Origin: Rhizobium herbae
GTDB lineage: Bacteria > Pseudomonadota > Alphaproteobacteria > Rhizobiales > Rhizobiaceae
Length of the DNA stretch: 64,000 bases
Assembly (NCBI RefSeq): GCF_019511375.1
Contig: NZ_JAEUAO010000007.1
Location: forward strand, 124,001-188,000
Reading direction: 5' to 3'
In this document: in pieces, positions 53,662 to 63,795 of the stretch
Numbering within the stretch: position 1 is the stretch's first letter
Layout: every line of letters begins with the position of its first letter
Made by a program: the position numbers and the translations under genes
Notes under the pieces: model-generated
Told to the model about the DNA's origin: nothing
Database searches by the model: none
Seen by the model: the letters and a program-made list of their open reading frames with translations, nothing else

Positions 53662-54129
53662 TTAACGCTTCGAGAACTGGAACGAACGGCGGGCCTTGGC
53701 CTTGCCGTACTTCTTACGCTCGACGACGCGGCTGTCGCGGGTCAGGAAGCCACCCTTCTTCAGGACCGAGCGCAGGCCTGGCTCGAAGTAGGTCAGCGCC
53801 TTGGAGATGCCGTGACGAACGGCACCGGCCTGGCCGGAAAGACCGCCGCCGGCAACCGTGGCGTCGATGTCGAACTGGCCGTCACGGGCAGCAGCGACGA
53901 TCGGCTGGCGCAGGATCATCTGCAGAACCGGGCGGGCGAAGTAGTTTGCGAATTCCTTGCCGTTGACGGTGATCTTGCCGGAACCCGGCTTGACCCAGAC
54001 GCGGGCAACGGCGTTCTTGCGCTTGCCGGTCGCATAGGAGCGGCCCTGGGCGTCAACTTTCTTGACATGAACCGGAGCCGAAGCTTCCGAAGTCGTGCCG
54101 AGGTCTTTCAGAGAAGAGAGATCAGCCAC
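53662..54129 (-). CDS. rpsI: 30S ribosomal protein S9
   Basis: 155 residues including an N-terminal extension of about 30 residues usual in rhizobia. [28 protein letters not shown] and [16 protein letters not shown] are signatures, and the C-terminus [11 protein letters not shown] reaches the P-site. It follows rplM by 2 bp in one operon. Confidence 0.97.
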   Translation of the reverse strand: MADLSSLKDLGTTSEASAPVHVKKVDAQGRSYATGKRKNAVARVWVKPGSGKITVNGKEFANYFARPVLQMILRQPIVAAARDGQFDIDATVAGGGLSGQAGAVRHGISKALTYFEPGLRSVLKKGGFLTRDSRVVERKKYGKAKARRSFQFSKR

Positions 54130-54131
54130 GA

Positions 54132-54596
54132 TTAGGCGCTCCTTACGTTCTTGCTGTTCAGCTTGGCGACGTCGAGGACGGTCGGCTGCTGTGCTTCATG
54201 CGGATGGTTGGTGCCGGCGTAAACGCGCAGGTTCTTCATCTGGCGACGGCCAAGCGGACCACGCGGAACCATGCGCTCGACAGCCTTCTCGAGAACGCGC
54301 TCCGGGAAGCGGCCTTCGATGATCTGGCGCGCCGTGCGCTCCTTGATGCCGCCCGGGTAACCGGTGTGCCAGTAGTACTTCTTGTCGGTGTACTTCTTGC
54401 CGGTGAGGACTGCCTTCTCGGCGTTGATCACGATGACATTGTCGCCATCGTCAACGTGAGGGGTGTAGGTTGCTTTGTGCTTGCCGCGCAGGTGATTTGC
54501 GATGATGGAAGCGAGACGTCCGACAACGAGGCCTTCGGCATCGATGAGGATCCACTTCTTCTCCACCTCTGCAGGCTTCTGAACGAAGGTTGCCAT
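54132..54596 (-). CDS. rplM: 50S ribosomal protein L13
   Basis: 154 residues. [21 protein letters not shown] is the N-terminal signature, [19 protein letters not shown] the middle, and [22 protein letters not shown] the C-terminal one. First gene of the rplM-rpsI operon; the promoter should lie within the 220 bp upstream to 54822, where an AT-rich segment (54770-54830) is seen. Confidence 0.97.
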   Translation of the reverse strand: MATFVQKPAEVEKKWILIDAEGLVVGRLASIIANHLRGKHKATYTPHVDDGDNVIVINAEKAVLTGKKYTDKKYYWHTGYPGGIKERTARQIIEGRFPERVLEKAVERMVPRGPLGRRQMKNLRVYAGTNHPHEAQQPTVLDVAKLNSKNVRSA

Positions 54597-54822
54597 GTTA
54601 AAACTCTTTCGTTTGAACCCGATGCGTTGCCGCCGGGCGTTTCTTGTTGCTTGAATTGGCAGGCCCGAAAGTCGCCAAAAAGGAAAGCGGCCCGAGAGGA
54701 CCGCGATCTGGTGCGGCTTATACGCAAAGGATGAAATGCCGTCAAGTTTAGCGGTTCAGGGGTCTTGAAAAATTTCTCTTTTAAAACAGTCCGTTAACGT
54801 TGGGGTATCAATATACCACAAT

Positions 54823-55254
54823 TTAACTTGGTGGAATCGAATAGGTCGCGGTTGCATGCGCCACCAATTCTTCGCCATCGAGTTCGGATATCGCCGCATC
54901 GAGCACCGCCAGTCGCTTGCCGAGTTTCAGGATCCGGCACGTGCAGTACAGCGGCCCGAGCCGCGGTTTTCTCAAGAAATTGATGTTGAGATTGGTGGTG
55001 ACGGCGAGCGCCACCGGCCCGATATGGGCAAGCAGTGTAATATAGGCGGTGACATCGGCAAGTGCGAACAGCGTCGGCCCCGAAATCGTGCCGCCGGGGC
55101 GCAGGTGCTTTTCCCTCGGATCGAGCCGCATCGTGGCAGAACCGGGGCCCGTCGCCACGACCTCGAAGATCTTGCCATCGGTATGAACCTCGGAAAAATC
55201 CGTCTCGAGGAAGCGGTTTAGGTCGTCGACGGTGAGGATCGGTTCCAGTGGCAT
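54823..55254 (-). CDS. PaaI-type hotdog thioesterase
   Basis: A 143-residue hotdog-fold protein. HLRPGGTISGPTLFALADVTAYITLL is the active-site helix region with the Gly-rich turn, and NLNINFLRKPRLGPL and ATATYSIPP complete the fold. It probably hydrolyses acyl-CoA thioesters. GGGAG precedes the ATG. It is divergent from an enoyl-CoA hydratase gene 141 bp away, which fits acyl-CoA metabolism. Confidence 0.87.
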   Translation of the reverse strand: MPLEPILTVDDLNRFLETDFSEVHTDGKIFEVVATGPGSATMRLDPREKHLRPGGTISGPTLFALADVTAYITLLAHIGPVALAVTTNLNINFLRKPRLGPLYCTCRILKLGKRLAVLDAAISELDGEELVAHATATYSIPPS

Positions 55255-55395
55255 GGCTCACTCCCAGAATGCCTGGCCGGTTTTACAGATCGCTGATCGA
55301 TAAGGGCAAGCGGGAAGAAAGTCTTAGAGGCTGCTTGAAACGGTGATGGGCGCGGCGTACCTAGCGCTGATGACCTGGGACTGAGGAGAAAAGAT

Positions 55396-56217
55396 ATGGC
55401 AGACGTTGTTTCCCTGCGCAGGCAAGAGCCGAACGGCCTTGTGCTGCGCGAGGTTTCGGGCAAGGTGCTGCGGCTGACGCTGAACAATCCTCCGGCAAAC
55501 GCCCTGTCGATTGCGCTCCTGGACGCGCTGGCGGCTGAACTGGATGCCGCCGCCAAGTCGACCGATATTCGTGTCATCATCCTGGCGGCTTCGGGCGATG
55601 TGTTCTCGGCTGGCCATGACCTCAAGGAGCTGACCACGCATCGCGCCGACGGCGACAAGGGCAGGGCGTTCTTCGAAAAATCCGTCCGGCTTTGCACCGA
55701 TCTCATGCTGACGATCAACCGCTTGCCGCAGCCGGTAATCGCCGAGATCGACGGGCTGGCGACGGCGGCCGGCTGCCAGCTGGTGGCGAGCTGCGACCTG
55801 GCGATCTGTACGGATAGCTCGACCTTCTGCACGCCCGGCGTCAATATCGGCCTGTTCTGCTCGACGCCGATGGTCGCCGTGTCGCGCGCCGCACACCGCA
55901 AGCAGGCGATGGAAATGCTTTTGACCGGCGAAACGATCGATGCCTCGACGGCAAAGGATTTCGGCCTCGTCAACCGCATCGTCCCGAAGCAGTATCTGCG
56001 CCAGGTCGTCGACAAATACGCCGCCGTCATCGCCTCGAAGTCGCCGCAGGCGCTGAGGATTGGCAAGGAGGCGTTCTACAGGCAGGCGGAGATGGGCATC
56101 ACTGAAGCCTATGATTTCGCCACGGGCATCATGGTGGAAAACATGCTGGCTCGTGACGCGGATGAGGGCATGGGCGCGTTTCTGGGCAAGCGCATGCCGG
56201 AGTGGAAAGAGGATTGA
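55396..56217 (+). CDS. Enoyl-CoA hydratase/isomerase family protein
   Basis: A crotonase-fold protein of 273 residues, nearest to the ECHDC3-like group. GHDLKELTTHR includes the oxyanion-hole Gly region, and EIDGLATAAGCQLVASCDLAICT the second. Instead of the usual catalytic Glu pair I see NIGLFCSTPMVAVSR, which is seen in this subgroup. GAGGAGAAAA precedes the ATG. Substrate not predictable. Confidence 0.88.
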   Translation: MADVVSLRRQEPNGLVLREVSGKVLRLTLNNPPANALSIALLDALAAELDAAAKSTDIRVIILAASGDVFSAGHDLKELTTHRADGDKGRAFFEKSVRLCTDLMLTINRLPQPVIAEIDGLATAAGCQLVASCDLAICTDSSTFCTPGVNIGLFCSTPMVAVSRAAHRKQAMEMLLTGETIDASTAKDFGLVNRIVPKQYLRQVVDKYAAVIASKSPQALRIGKEAFYRQAEMGITEAYDFATGIMVENMLARDADEGMGAFLGKRMPEWKED

Positions 56218-56298
56218 TAGCGCTTTCTCCGGTAGACGTTCTACGCGTCACGCAAGACTGAAGTGCTGCCCGCCAAATCGGCAGCCTAACGCTCGCCT

Positions 56299-57135
56299 TC
56301 AAGCAAGCTTCAGCATCAGCGCGCCGAGCGCGATCAGGCAGGCGGCGGCGATGCGGAAGATGCTGACGCGCTCCTTGAGGAAGACGATCGAAATGACGAC
56401 GGCGAAGAGGATCGAGGTTTCCCGCAGCGCCGCGACGGTGGCGACCGGCGCTTTCGTCATCGCCCAGAGCGCCAGGCCATAGGCGCCGATCGAGCCCCCG
56501 CCGCCGATGAGGCCGCGCCACCATTGGTTTCGGACGTGGCGCAGGACGGGCTTGACACCGCGTGTGATAAAGGCCCAGGCAAACAAAAGCACCGGCGGCA
56601 GCAACGCCATCCACAGCGTGTAGGAGATCGGATTGAGCGCGATGCGGGCGCCGAGGCCGTCGACATAGGTATAGCTGGCGATAACCACCGCATTCGCAAG
56701 CGCCAGCAGGATGGCGTGCTTGCCGCCCTTGCGCGCTTCGAAGGCAAGCGTCAGCACTCCGGTCGAGATCGTCAGCACGCCGGCGAGAGCCCCGCTCGAC
56801 AGGTTCTCGCCGATCAGCGCGCCGCTTGTCGCAGCCACCAGCAAGGGTGCGACGCCGCGCATCAGCGGATAGACGAGACCGATATCGCCTGCGCGGTAGG
56901 AGGCGGCCACAAGCTGGAAATAGACGAACTGGAAGAGCGCGGATACGAAAATGAACGGCCAGGCGTTCGGATGCGGCAGCGGCATGAAGGGCAGGAAGGG
57001 CAAGGCAACGGTGGCGGCGCCAAGCGCGATCATCGCCGCATCGAGCGACTTCTCCGATCCAGCCTTGACCAGCGCATTCCAGGTCGCGTGCAGTAACGCC
57101 CCGAACAGAACGAGAGCGATGACGTCGAGGGGCAA
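56299..57135 (-). CDS. EamA/DMT family transporter
   Basis: A 278-residue inner-membrane protein with ten predicted spans in two EamA repeats. The start is a TTG (PLDVIALVLFGALLHATWNALVKAG) with GAAGG ahead; the frame upstream is shadow. PLMRGVAPLLVAATSGALIGE and RETSILFAVVISIVFLKERVS are the repeat-end signatures. Substrate unknown (metabolite exporter type). Confidence 0.83.
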   Translation of the reverse strand: MPLDVIALVLFGALLHATWNALVKAGSEKSLDAAMIALGAATVALPFLPFMPLPHPNAWPFIFVSALFQFVYFQLVAASYRAGDIGLVYPLMRGVAPLLVAATSGALIGENLSSGALAGVLTISTGVLTLAFEARKGGKHAILLALANAVVIASYTYVDGLGARIALNPISYTLWMALLPPVLLFAWAFITRGVKPVLRHVRNQWWRGLIGGGGSIGAYGLALWAMTKAPVATVAALRETSILFAVVISIVFLKERVSIFRIAAACLIALGALMLKLA

Positions 57136-57350
57136 GATGAACCTTCAGGGATGCGAGGAAGACGGGATACGTCACATTTTCTGAAGGTGCGCATCGCGAA
57201 AAGCAACCCGAATCTGACGGATATCCAGATTTGGCGACGCCGCGGATGCTGTGGCCCTTGGATTTGCATGCAAAGCGCCATCCGATCGGTTGACAGTGGA
57301 GGGGGCTATCCCAATTATCGCGCAACGATTGCTTTGGGCGGACTTCGACG

Positions 57351-57779
57351 ATGAACCATGATGCGTATCCGGATTTCTATATCTCCGACATTCTCAAATC
57401 GACGAAGACGATTGCGCTGGTGGGCGCGTCGCCGAACCCCGAGCGGCCGAGCCATCGCGTGATGGCATTCCTGTTGCGCAAGGGCTATACGGTTTTCCCG
57501 GTAAATCCGGGGCAGGCCGGCAAGGAAATACAGGGGCGGAAAGTCTATGCCCGGCTCGCCGACATTCCCGAAGCCGTCGACATGGTCGACGTTTTCCGCG
57601 CGGCGCATGCCCTGCCGGCGCTGGTCGATGAAATCCTGGCTCTGAAAGAACGTCCGAAGGTTATCTGGGGGCAATTGTCGGTGCGCGACGACAGCGCAGC
57701 CGCAAAAGCGGAAGAGCAAGGCATAAAGGTCGTCATGGACCGCTGTCCGGCCATCGAATATCCGCGCCTGGTCGGCTGA
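57351..57779 (+). CDS. CoA-binding domain protein
   Basis: A 142-residue Rossmann-fold protein of the CoA-binding family. [37 protein letters not shown] is the nucleotide loop, and RCPAIEYPRL the end, with the conserved Cys. Function unclear. It precedes the metY-like gene by 132 bp, a linkage common in alphaproteobacteria. Confidence 0.88.
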   Translation: MNHDAYPDFYISDILKSTKTIALVGASPNPERPSHRVMAFLLRKGYTVFPVNPGQAGKEIQGRKVYARLADIPEAVDMVDVFRAAHALPALVDEILALKERPKVIWGQLSVRDDSAAAKAEEQGIKVVMDRCPAIEYPRLVG

Positions 57780-57911
57780 CGGCGTCGCGGCATTCGATCA
57801 GAGATTGGAAATCCATGATCGCCCAGCGTGCAGATCCGGCAAAACAGTCTTTGACCGGGAGGTGCAGCGTCTGAAATAGTGCGCCGAACTTGATCAGGGG
57901 AGGACACGTCC

Positions 57912-59192
57912 GTGAAGAACAATCCAGGTTTCAATACGCTTGCCATTCACGCCGGCGCCCAGCCCGATCCGACCACCGGGGCCCGTGCAACGCCGATCTA
58001 CCAGACGACGAGTTTCGTCTTCAACGACGCCGATCATGCCGCCTCGCTGTTCGGCCTGCAGGCCTTCGGCAATATCTACACCCGCATAATGAACCCGACG
58101 CAGGCGGTGCTGGAAGAGCGGGTGGCGGCACTCGAAGGCGGCACGGCAGCGCTCGCGGTCGCTTCCGGTCATGCGGCCCAGTTGCTGATCTTCCACGCCA
58201 TCATGAGCCCGGGGGACAATTTCCTCGCGGCGCGCCAGCTCTACGGCGGCTCCGTCAACCAGTTCGGCAATGCCTTCAAATCCTTCGACTGGCGCGTGCG
58301 GTGGGTCGATACCGCCGATATCGCCTCCTTCGAAAGCCAGATCGACGAGCGCACCAAGGCAATCTTCATAGAGAGCCTTGCCAATCCCGGCGGCACTTTC
58401 GTCGATATTGCGGCGATCTCACAGGTTGCGAAAAAGCATGGTCTGCCGCTGATCGTCGACAATACGATGGCGACCCCCTACCTCATCCGGCCGATCGACC
58501 ATGGCGCCGATATCGTCGTTCATTCACTGACCAAGTTCATGGGCGGGCATGGCAACTCGATGGGCGGCGTGATCGTCGACGGCGGCACGTTCGACTGGTC
58601 GAAATCCGGCAAATACCCGATCCTCTCCGAACCGCGCCCGGAATATGCCGGCATGGTGCTGCATGCGACCTTCGGCAACTTCGCCTTCGCCATTGCCTGC
58701 CGTGTGCTGGGCCTGCGCGACTTCGGCCCGGCGCTCTCGCCGTTCAACGCCTTCCTGCTTTTGACAGGCATCGAAACGCTGCCGCTCAGGATGCAGCGCC
58801 ATTGCGACAATGCGCTGGCCGTCGCCACCTGGCTCAGCACCCATGACAAGGTCGCCTGGGTCAACTATGCCGGTCTGGAGGGTGACGCCAACCACGCGCT
58901 TCAGCGGACATATTCGCCGAAAGGGGCGGGCGCTGTCTTCACGTTCGGCCTGAAGGATGGCTATGAGGCGGGAAAACGCTTCGTCGAGGGGCTGGAGATG
59001 TTCTCCCACCTTGCCAATATCGGCGACACCCGCTCGCTCGTCATCCACCCGGCGTCCACCACCCACCGGCAATTGACGCCGGAACAGCAGACGGCGGCTG
59101 GCGCCGGTCCGGAAGTCGTGCGCCTGTCGGTCGGCATCGAGGACGTCGCCGATATCATCGCCGATCTCGAGCAATCGCTCGCCAAGGTTTGA
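57912..59192 (+). CDS. metY: O-acetylhomoserine sulfhydrylase/aminocarboxypropyltransferase
   Basis: PLP enzyme making homocysteine or methionine precursors from O-acetylhomoserine. 426 residues. NIYTRIMNPTQAVLEERVAALEGG and VHSLTKFMGGHGNSMGG (PLP lysine) are the signatures of the Cys/Met metabolism group. GTG start with GGGGAGGA ahead. I saw no SAM riboswitch in the preceding 130 bp. O-succinyl use cannot be excluded. Confidence 0.9.
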   Translation: MKNNPGFNTLAIHAGAQPDPTTGARATPIYQTTSFVFNDADHAASLFGLQAFGNIYTRIMNPTQAVLEERVAALEGGTAALAVASGHAAQLLIFHAIMSPGDNFLAARQLYGGSVNQFGNAFKSFDWRVRWVDTADIASFESQIDERTKAIFIESLANPGGTFVDIAAISQVAKKHGLPLIVDNTMATPYLIRPIDHGADIVVHSLTKFMGGHGNSMGGVIVDGGTFDWSKSGKYPILSEPRPEYAGMVLHATFGNFAFAIACRVLGLRDFGPALSPFNAFLLLTGIETLPLRMQRHCDNALAVATWLSTHDKVAWVNYAGLEGDANHALQRTYSPKGAGAVFTFGLKDGYEAGKRFVEGLEMFSHLANIGDTRSLVIHPASTTHRQLTPEQQTAAGAGPEVVRLSVGIEDVADIIADLEQSLAKV

Positions 59193-59240
59193 CTGCGTTT
59201 AGAATGACCGGGAACCCGGCCGTTTTCCCATGGAGCCATC

Positions 59241-59585
59241 ATGACCCACGCCGTGATATTCGATCGGTCGTCGCTTGAACCGGAGATCGGCGGACCTGCG
59301 CCGGATCGCCTGATCCACGGCAACCCGCAGTTCCGGACCTGGAATTTCGAGGAAACCGAGGGTGGCATTTATGCCGGTATCTGGGAGGCGACGCCCGGCA
59401 AGTGGCGGATCGTCTATGACGAGTGGGAGTATTTCCACATCCTTTCCGGCCACTCTATCGTCACCGAGGAGGGTGGCGCCGAGACGCACCTCAAGGCCGG
59501 CGACAGCATGATCCTCAGACCCGGCTTCAAGGGAACCTGGGAAGTGATTGAAACGACAAGCAAGGATTATGTGATCAGGGTCTAA
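59241..59585 (+). CDS. Cupin domain protein
   Basis: A 114-residue single-cupin protein of the ethanolamine-utilisation-like/DUF861 type. IWEATPGKWRIVYDEWEYFHILSGHSIVTEEGG and GDSMILRPGFKGTWEVIETTSKDY match (S)-ureidoglycine aminohydrolase-like small cupins. GGAG lies four bases before the ATG. Function unknown. Probably cotranscribed with metY. Confidence 0.85.
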   Translation: MTHAVIFDRSSLEPEIGGPAPDRLIHGNPQFRTWNFEETEGGIYAGIWEATPGKWRIVYDEWEYFHILSGHSIVTEEGGAETHLKAGDSMILRPGFKGTWEVIETTSKDYVIRV

Positions 59586-59609
59586 TGCAGGGGAGAGTCA
59601 GGCCTCTTC

Positions 59610-60857
59610 TCACCACGCCAGTTCCAGCCGCTCCAGCCCGTGGAAATGGTAGCTGTCCTTCACCTGCGGCGCGCTTTTCAGCCGCAGCCCGGGAAGGCGC
59701 TCAAACAGGATCGGCAGCGACAGCTGCAGTTCGAGCCTTGCGAGCGGCGCGCCGATGCAGAAATGCAGGCCGGCGCCGAAGGAGAGGTGCGGACCTTCGT
59801 TACGCTCGGGGCGGAAGGCGAGGGGATCGGAGAATTTCTTCGGATCGACATTGGCGGCGGCCAGCAGCAGGCCGATCTTGTCGCCCTTTTTGAGCTGGAT
59901 GCCATCGGCGATCTCGATGTCGGCAAGAGCATAGCGCTGGAAGATATGCAGCGGCGCGGCATAGCGCATGCATTCCTCGATCGTCCGCTCGGTGGCGGTA
60001 TCGTCGGCAAACGCCTGTTGCGCTGGCGTGCCTGTCTCGAGCAGGACGCGCACGGCGTTGCCAAGCTGGTGCACCGTCGCCTCGTGGCCGGCATTGAGCA
60101 GAAGGACCGCCGTCGAGATCAGTTCGTCATCGGACAGTCGCTCGCCGTCCTTCTCTGTCGTGATCATGTGCGTGAGGAGATCATCGGCCGGATTGTCGCG
60201 TTTCCAGTCGATGAGGCTCTTCAGATAGGTGCTGAACTCGGCGGACGCCTGGTTGGCGTCCAGTTCCCTTTCCAGCGTCGGATTGAACATGTACATGCGT
60301 ACCATGCGGTGCGACCAGTCGAGCAGTTCCGGCGCCATGTCCACCGGCACGCCGAGCATGCGGGCAATCACCGTCACCGGAATGATTTCGGCATAGGTCT
60401 TCAGCAGTTCGACTTCGCCGTCCCTTTCGAAGCCGTCGATGATCGAATGGGCAAGTGCGGCGATTTCCGGCCGCAGCTGTTCGATCTGGCGTGAAACGAA
60501 GGCGCGGTTGACCAGCGTGCGAAGCCGCGTGTGCGCCGGCGGTTCAAGTTCCAGCAGCGAGTAGCTCTCCAGCCGGTCGAAATCCGCAAGATGCGGCTTC
60601 GGCTCCGCCAGTCCGAGCTCCTCGCGGGTTGCCACATGCAGGATCTGCCGGCCGAAGCGGCGGTCGCGCAGCAGCCCGTTCACCTGGTCGTAGCCGGCAA
60701 AATACCATTGCTGCTGTTCCTCCCAGAAGAAGGCAGGACACTGCGCATGCAGTTCTGCGTAAGCCGCCAAGGGATCCTGATAGAAGGCGCGATTGCGCAC
60801 GTCGATGCTGACTTGCCGGTTCGCGGGCGTGATGGAAATGGCAGACGGGGCGGACAT
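59610..60857 (-). CDS. Cytochrome P450
   Basis: A 415-residue soluble bacterial P450. The I-helix LLLNAGHEATVHQ, the ExxR motif in EECMRYAAP, and the heme loop FGAGLHFCIGAPLARLE with the Cys thiolate ligand are all intact. The start at 60857 (MSAPSAISITP) is chosen because the upstream frame is shadow-like. Substrate and redox partner unknown; no ferredoxin gene is adjacent. Confidence 0.92.
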   Translation of the reverse strand: MSAPSAISITPANRQVSIDVRNRAFYQDPLAAYAELHAQCPAFFWEEQQQWYFAGYDQVNGLLRDRRFGRQILHVATREELGLAEPKPHLADFDRLESYSLLELEPPAHTRLRTLVNRAFVSRQIEQLRPEIAALAHSIIDGFERDGEVELLKTYAEIIPVTVIARMLGVPVDMAPELLDWSHRMVRMYMFNPTLERELDANQASAEFSTYLKSLIDWKRDNPADDLLTHMITTEKDGERLSDDELISTAVLLLNAGHEATVHQLGNAVRVLLETGTPAQQAFADDTATERTIEECMRYAAPLHIFQRYALADIEIADGIQLKKGDKIGLLLAAANVDPKKFSDPLAFRPERNEGPHLSFGAGLHFCIGAPLARLELQLSLPILFERLPGLRLKSAPQVKDSYHFHGLERLELAW

Positions 60858-61089
60858 TTGGCGGCATTCTCGCTGGATGAAACAGGCTGCACGCTGATCT
60901 ATGGCTGAAGCCGCCTGCTCGACAAGAAAATTGTCGGAACAATTCCCAGATATTGCAGCTCGACCCGCTATCGCTGCTTTCAAGGGGCTGCGCTCGTGTC
61001 AAATGCGGGCATTTGCGGAATGCCGCCTTGCCTTGCGGCGCGAGATGTCTATTTTTTCCACGATGAAGGGCAAGCACCAGAGAGAGCCT

Positions 61090-61944
61090 ATGGCTTCGTC
61101 GCATAGCAGCCTGTCAGCGGGCATTTTTGCCGCGATCCGTGGAAAGCGCGTCTCGCTTGCCGGCCGGGATCCGGCAGGAGCGCGGGGCGACACCGTTATC
61201 GCCTCCTACAACATCCATAAATGCGTCGGCACCGATAACCGCTTCGATCCCGGCCGGACCACCGAAGTGATCGGCGAGATCGGCGCCGACATCATTGCCC
61301 TGCAGGAGGTCGATCAGCGGTTCGGCGAACGGGCGGGGCTTCTGGACCTGGAACGGCTGCACCGGGAGTGTCACCTGATCTCGGTGCCGATCGCCGCCTT
61401 TTCATCCAAGGGCCATGGCTGGCACGGCAATGTGCTCCTGTTGCGCGAGGGCGCCGTCGCCAAGGTTCACCAACTGAAATTGCCCGGCGTCGAGCCGCGC
61501 GGCGCGCTCGTCGTCGATCTCGATCTCAAGGCAGGGCCGTTGCGGATCATCGCCGCCCATTTGGGCCTGCTGAGGCATTCCCGTGCGCGGCAGGCGGAGG
61601 CGATCCTGACTGCCATCCGCGAGTCGGAGGAACGGCCGACGCTGCTGATCGGCGATCTCAACGAATGGCGGCTCGGACGCCGCTCGGCGCTGCGTTTTCT
61701 AAGCCCCGTCTTCGATCATGCGGCGACTGCCGTGCCGAGCTTTCCCTCGCGTTTTCCGCTCTTGGCGCTCGACCGGGTGATGGGCAGCCCGCCCAATCTG
61801 GTTACGGCGGTCGAAGTCCACAACACGCAGCTCGCCCGCGTGGCGTCAGATCATCTGCCGGTCAAGGCCTATATCGATCTGAAGGCCGCGCTCTCGGGTG
61901 AAGGCAGGGCTGCGAACAAAGCGATTTCCGCCGCTCAACCCTGA
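61090..61944 (+). CDS. Endonuclease/exonuclease/phosphatase family protein
   Basis: A 284-residue EEP-fold hydrolase. VIASYNIHKCVGTD, IIALQEVDQRFG, LIGDLNEW and ASDHLPVKAYI are the catalytic motifs, all present. Starts at 61063 and 61090 are both possible; 61090 has a GAGAGAG ahead. It pairs with the phospholipase D gene 18 bp downstream, as in many rhizobia, which points to a phospholipid or membrane role rather than DNA repair. Confidence 0.85.
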   Translation: MASSHSSLSAGIFAAIRGKRVSLAGRDPAGARGDTVIASYNIHKCVGTDNRFDPGRTTEVIGEIGADIIALQEVDQRFGERAGLLDLERLHRECHLISVPIAAFSSKGHGWHGNVLLLREGAVAKVHQLKLPGVEPRGALVVDLDLKAGPLRIIAAHLGLLRHSRARQAEAILTAIRESEERPTLLIGDLNEWRLGRRSALRFLSPVFDHAATAVPSFPSRFPLLALDRVMGSPPNLVTAVEVHNTQLARVASDHLPVKAYIDLKAALSGEGRAANKAISAAQP

Positions 61945-61962
61945 CGGACAGGTCGTCTTTCC

Positions 61963-63522
61963 ATGCGCGCCGCCATCGTCGCCTTCTCCGTCTTCGCATC
62001 CGGCCTTTTAGCGCTGATCCTGGTCTATGCCTATGGCCGCTTCGGGCGGCGGCTGCATGGCCCGGCTTCGAGCGCCTTGATGCCGGAAAGGGATCAAACC
62101 GAACTCGACCGGCAGGCAGCGCCGCTGCTTGACGAAAACAAGGGACTGAACGGCGTCGCGCTGATCTCCGACAATATGTCGGCCTTTGCCCTTCGCGCCC
62201 TGTCGGCCCGCAAAGTGGGACGCAGTCTGGATCTGCAGTATTATTACTGGAAGAACGACCTGACCGGTCGGATGCTGACGCGCGAGGTGATTGCGGCCGC
62301 AGACCGCGGTGTCCGGGTGCGCCTGCTGCTCGATGACATCAATGCCGGCCTGCACGATCGCATGTGCCTGTCTCTGGACGCTCATCCGAACATCGAGGTT
62401 CGTCTGTTCAACCCAAGCCGGGCGCGGACCGATCGGCTCAAGCGCGGTTTGGAGATGATGCTGCGGCCTTTGCGCACCTCCCGGCGCATGCACAACAAGC
62501 AATGGATTGCCGACGGCCAGCTGGTGATCGCCGGCGGCCGCAATATTGGCGACGCCTATTTCGATGCAGCCGAGCAGGCGAATTTCCGTGATCTCGATGT
62601 CTGGATGCTCGGACCTGTGGCGATGGAGGCGGCGACAGTCTTCGATAGCTATTGGAATAGCCCTGTCGTGGTGCCAATCGGATCGTTGCGAACGATGCGC
62701 AAGCACTATCTTCCGGCGTTCAGGGAGAAGCTCGAAAGGATCGCGGCGACAGCTGGCGGCCAGCACTATCTGACGCATGTCGAAGAGGCGGGGAAGCATG
62801 GCGGCTTCTTGCCGTCGACGGAAGCGCTTCATTGGACGGGTGACGCCAAGCTCGTCTCCGATCCGCCCGAAAAGGCATTTCTGCAAAAGCGCAACAACTG
62901 GATCATGCGCGAACTGATGCCGGTTCTGACGTGCGCACAACAGGACGTGAAGATCATTTCCCCCTATTTCATCCCCGGCGCCCAGGGCCTCGCCGAAATT
63001 GCGCGGCTCGTCGAGCGTCGGGTCAACGTCGCGGTTCTGACCAATTCGCTGGCCGCCACCGACGTCGCGGCAGTGCACGGCGCCTATGCCAACTACCGCA
63101 AGGCGCTCCTGAAGCACGGCATAACGCTGTTCGAACTGAAGGCGATGCACGAATTCGGCGATCCCAGGCGCATATCGCTGTTCGGATCGCGCGGCGCGAG
63201 CCTGCATACCAAGGCTTTCACGGTCGATGGCAAGACGGCCTTCGTCGGCTCGCTGAACTTCGATCCGCGGTCAGCGTCGCTCAACACCGAAATGGGCGTC
63301 CTGTTCACGCATCCCTCGCTCGTCGATGAAGTCGAGGCTGTTTTCGAGGAGGAGACGCGACCGGCGAACAGCTTCCGGCTGAGCCTGGAGAACGGCCGCC
63401 TGCGCTGGCAGGACAGCGAGAATAACAAACCGCGCGTGCTTCGCCGCGAGCCGGAGGCCGGTTTCATGCGCCGCCTGACCGCGGGGATCATCAGCATCCT
63501 GCCGATCGAATCCCAGCTTTGA
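61963..63522 (+). CDS. Phospholipase D family/cardiolipin synthase-like protein
   Basis: A 519-residue protein with one N-terminal span (IVAFSVFASGLLALILVYAYG) and two PLD domains. HKD motifs are MHNKQWIADGQLVIAGGRN and LHTKAFTVDGKTAFVGSLN. Both are intact, so it should be an active phosphatidyltransferase or hydrolase. It resembles ClsC-type proteins. A 270 bp gap with no gene follows before clpP. Confidence 0.88.
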   Translation: MRAAIVAFSVFASGLLALILVYAYGRFGRRLHGPASSALMPERDQTELDRQAAPLLDENKGLNGVALISDNMSAFALRALSARKVGRSLDLQYYYWKNDLTGRMLTREVIAAADRGVRVRLLLDDINAGLHDRMCLSLDAHPNIEVRLFNPSRARTDRLKRGLEMMLRPLRTSRRMHNKQWIADGQLVIAGGRNIGDAYFDAAEQANFRDLDVWMLGPVAMEAATVFDSYWNSPVVVPIGSLRTMRKHYLPAFREKLERIAATAGGQHYLTHVEEAGKHGGFLPSTEALHWTGDAKLVSDPPEKAFLQKRNNWIMRELMPVLTCAQQDVKIISPYFIPGAQGLAEIARLVERRVNVAVLTNSLAATDVAAVHGAYANYRKALLKHGITLFELKAMHEFGDPRRISLFGSRGASLHTKAFTVDGKTAFVGSLNFDPRSASLNTEMGVLFTHPSLVDEVEAVFEEETRPANSFRLSLENGRLRWQDSENNKPRVLRREPEAGFMRRLTAGIISILPIESQL

Positions 63523-63795
63523 CGGCAATTTACCGATTTTTCACCCAGAAAGGCCGAATGCCTGTGTGAAAAGGTTCAAAAAGCGACGCAGGCCGTATCG
63601 CTCTCCTTAGGAATCACTAAAAGATCACGCATCAATGTGCCGTGGCGGGAATGCTGGGGGGCGGCCAGGTATTAACGTTATGCAGAGTTCGCGACTTGAA
63701 GTGGGGTACTTGGACACTCTATGTATGAAGCGAGATATTCCCGATGATTCCCGGCGCGCAGGAGAGTTCGCGCGCCAGCTAGACAAAGGTTTGAC

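Noticed and set aside
57780-57911. Possible SAM riboswitch ahead of the metY-like gene
   Set aside because: No SAM-II-like conserved stem or pseudoknot sequence could be seen.
63695-63725. Heat-shock (RpoH) promoter ahead of clpP
   Set aside because: CTTGAA is present as a -35, but the -10 region after 17 bases (TCTATG) does not match the expected element well enough to list as a feature.
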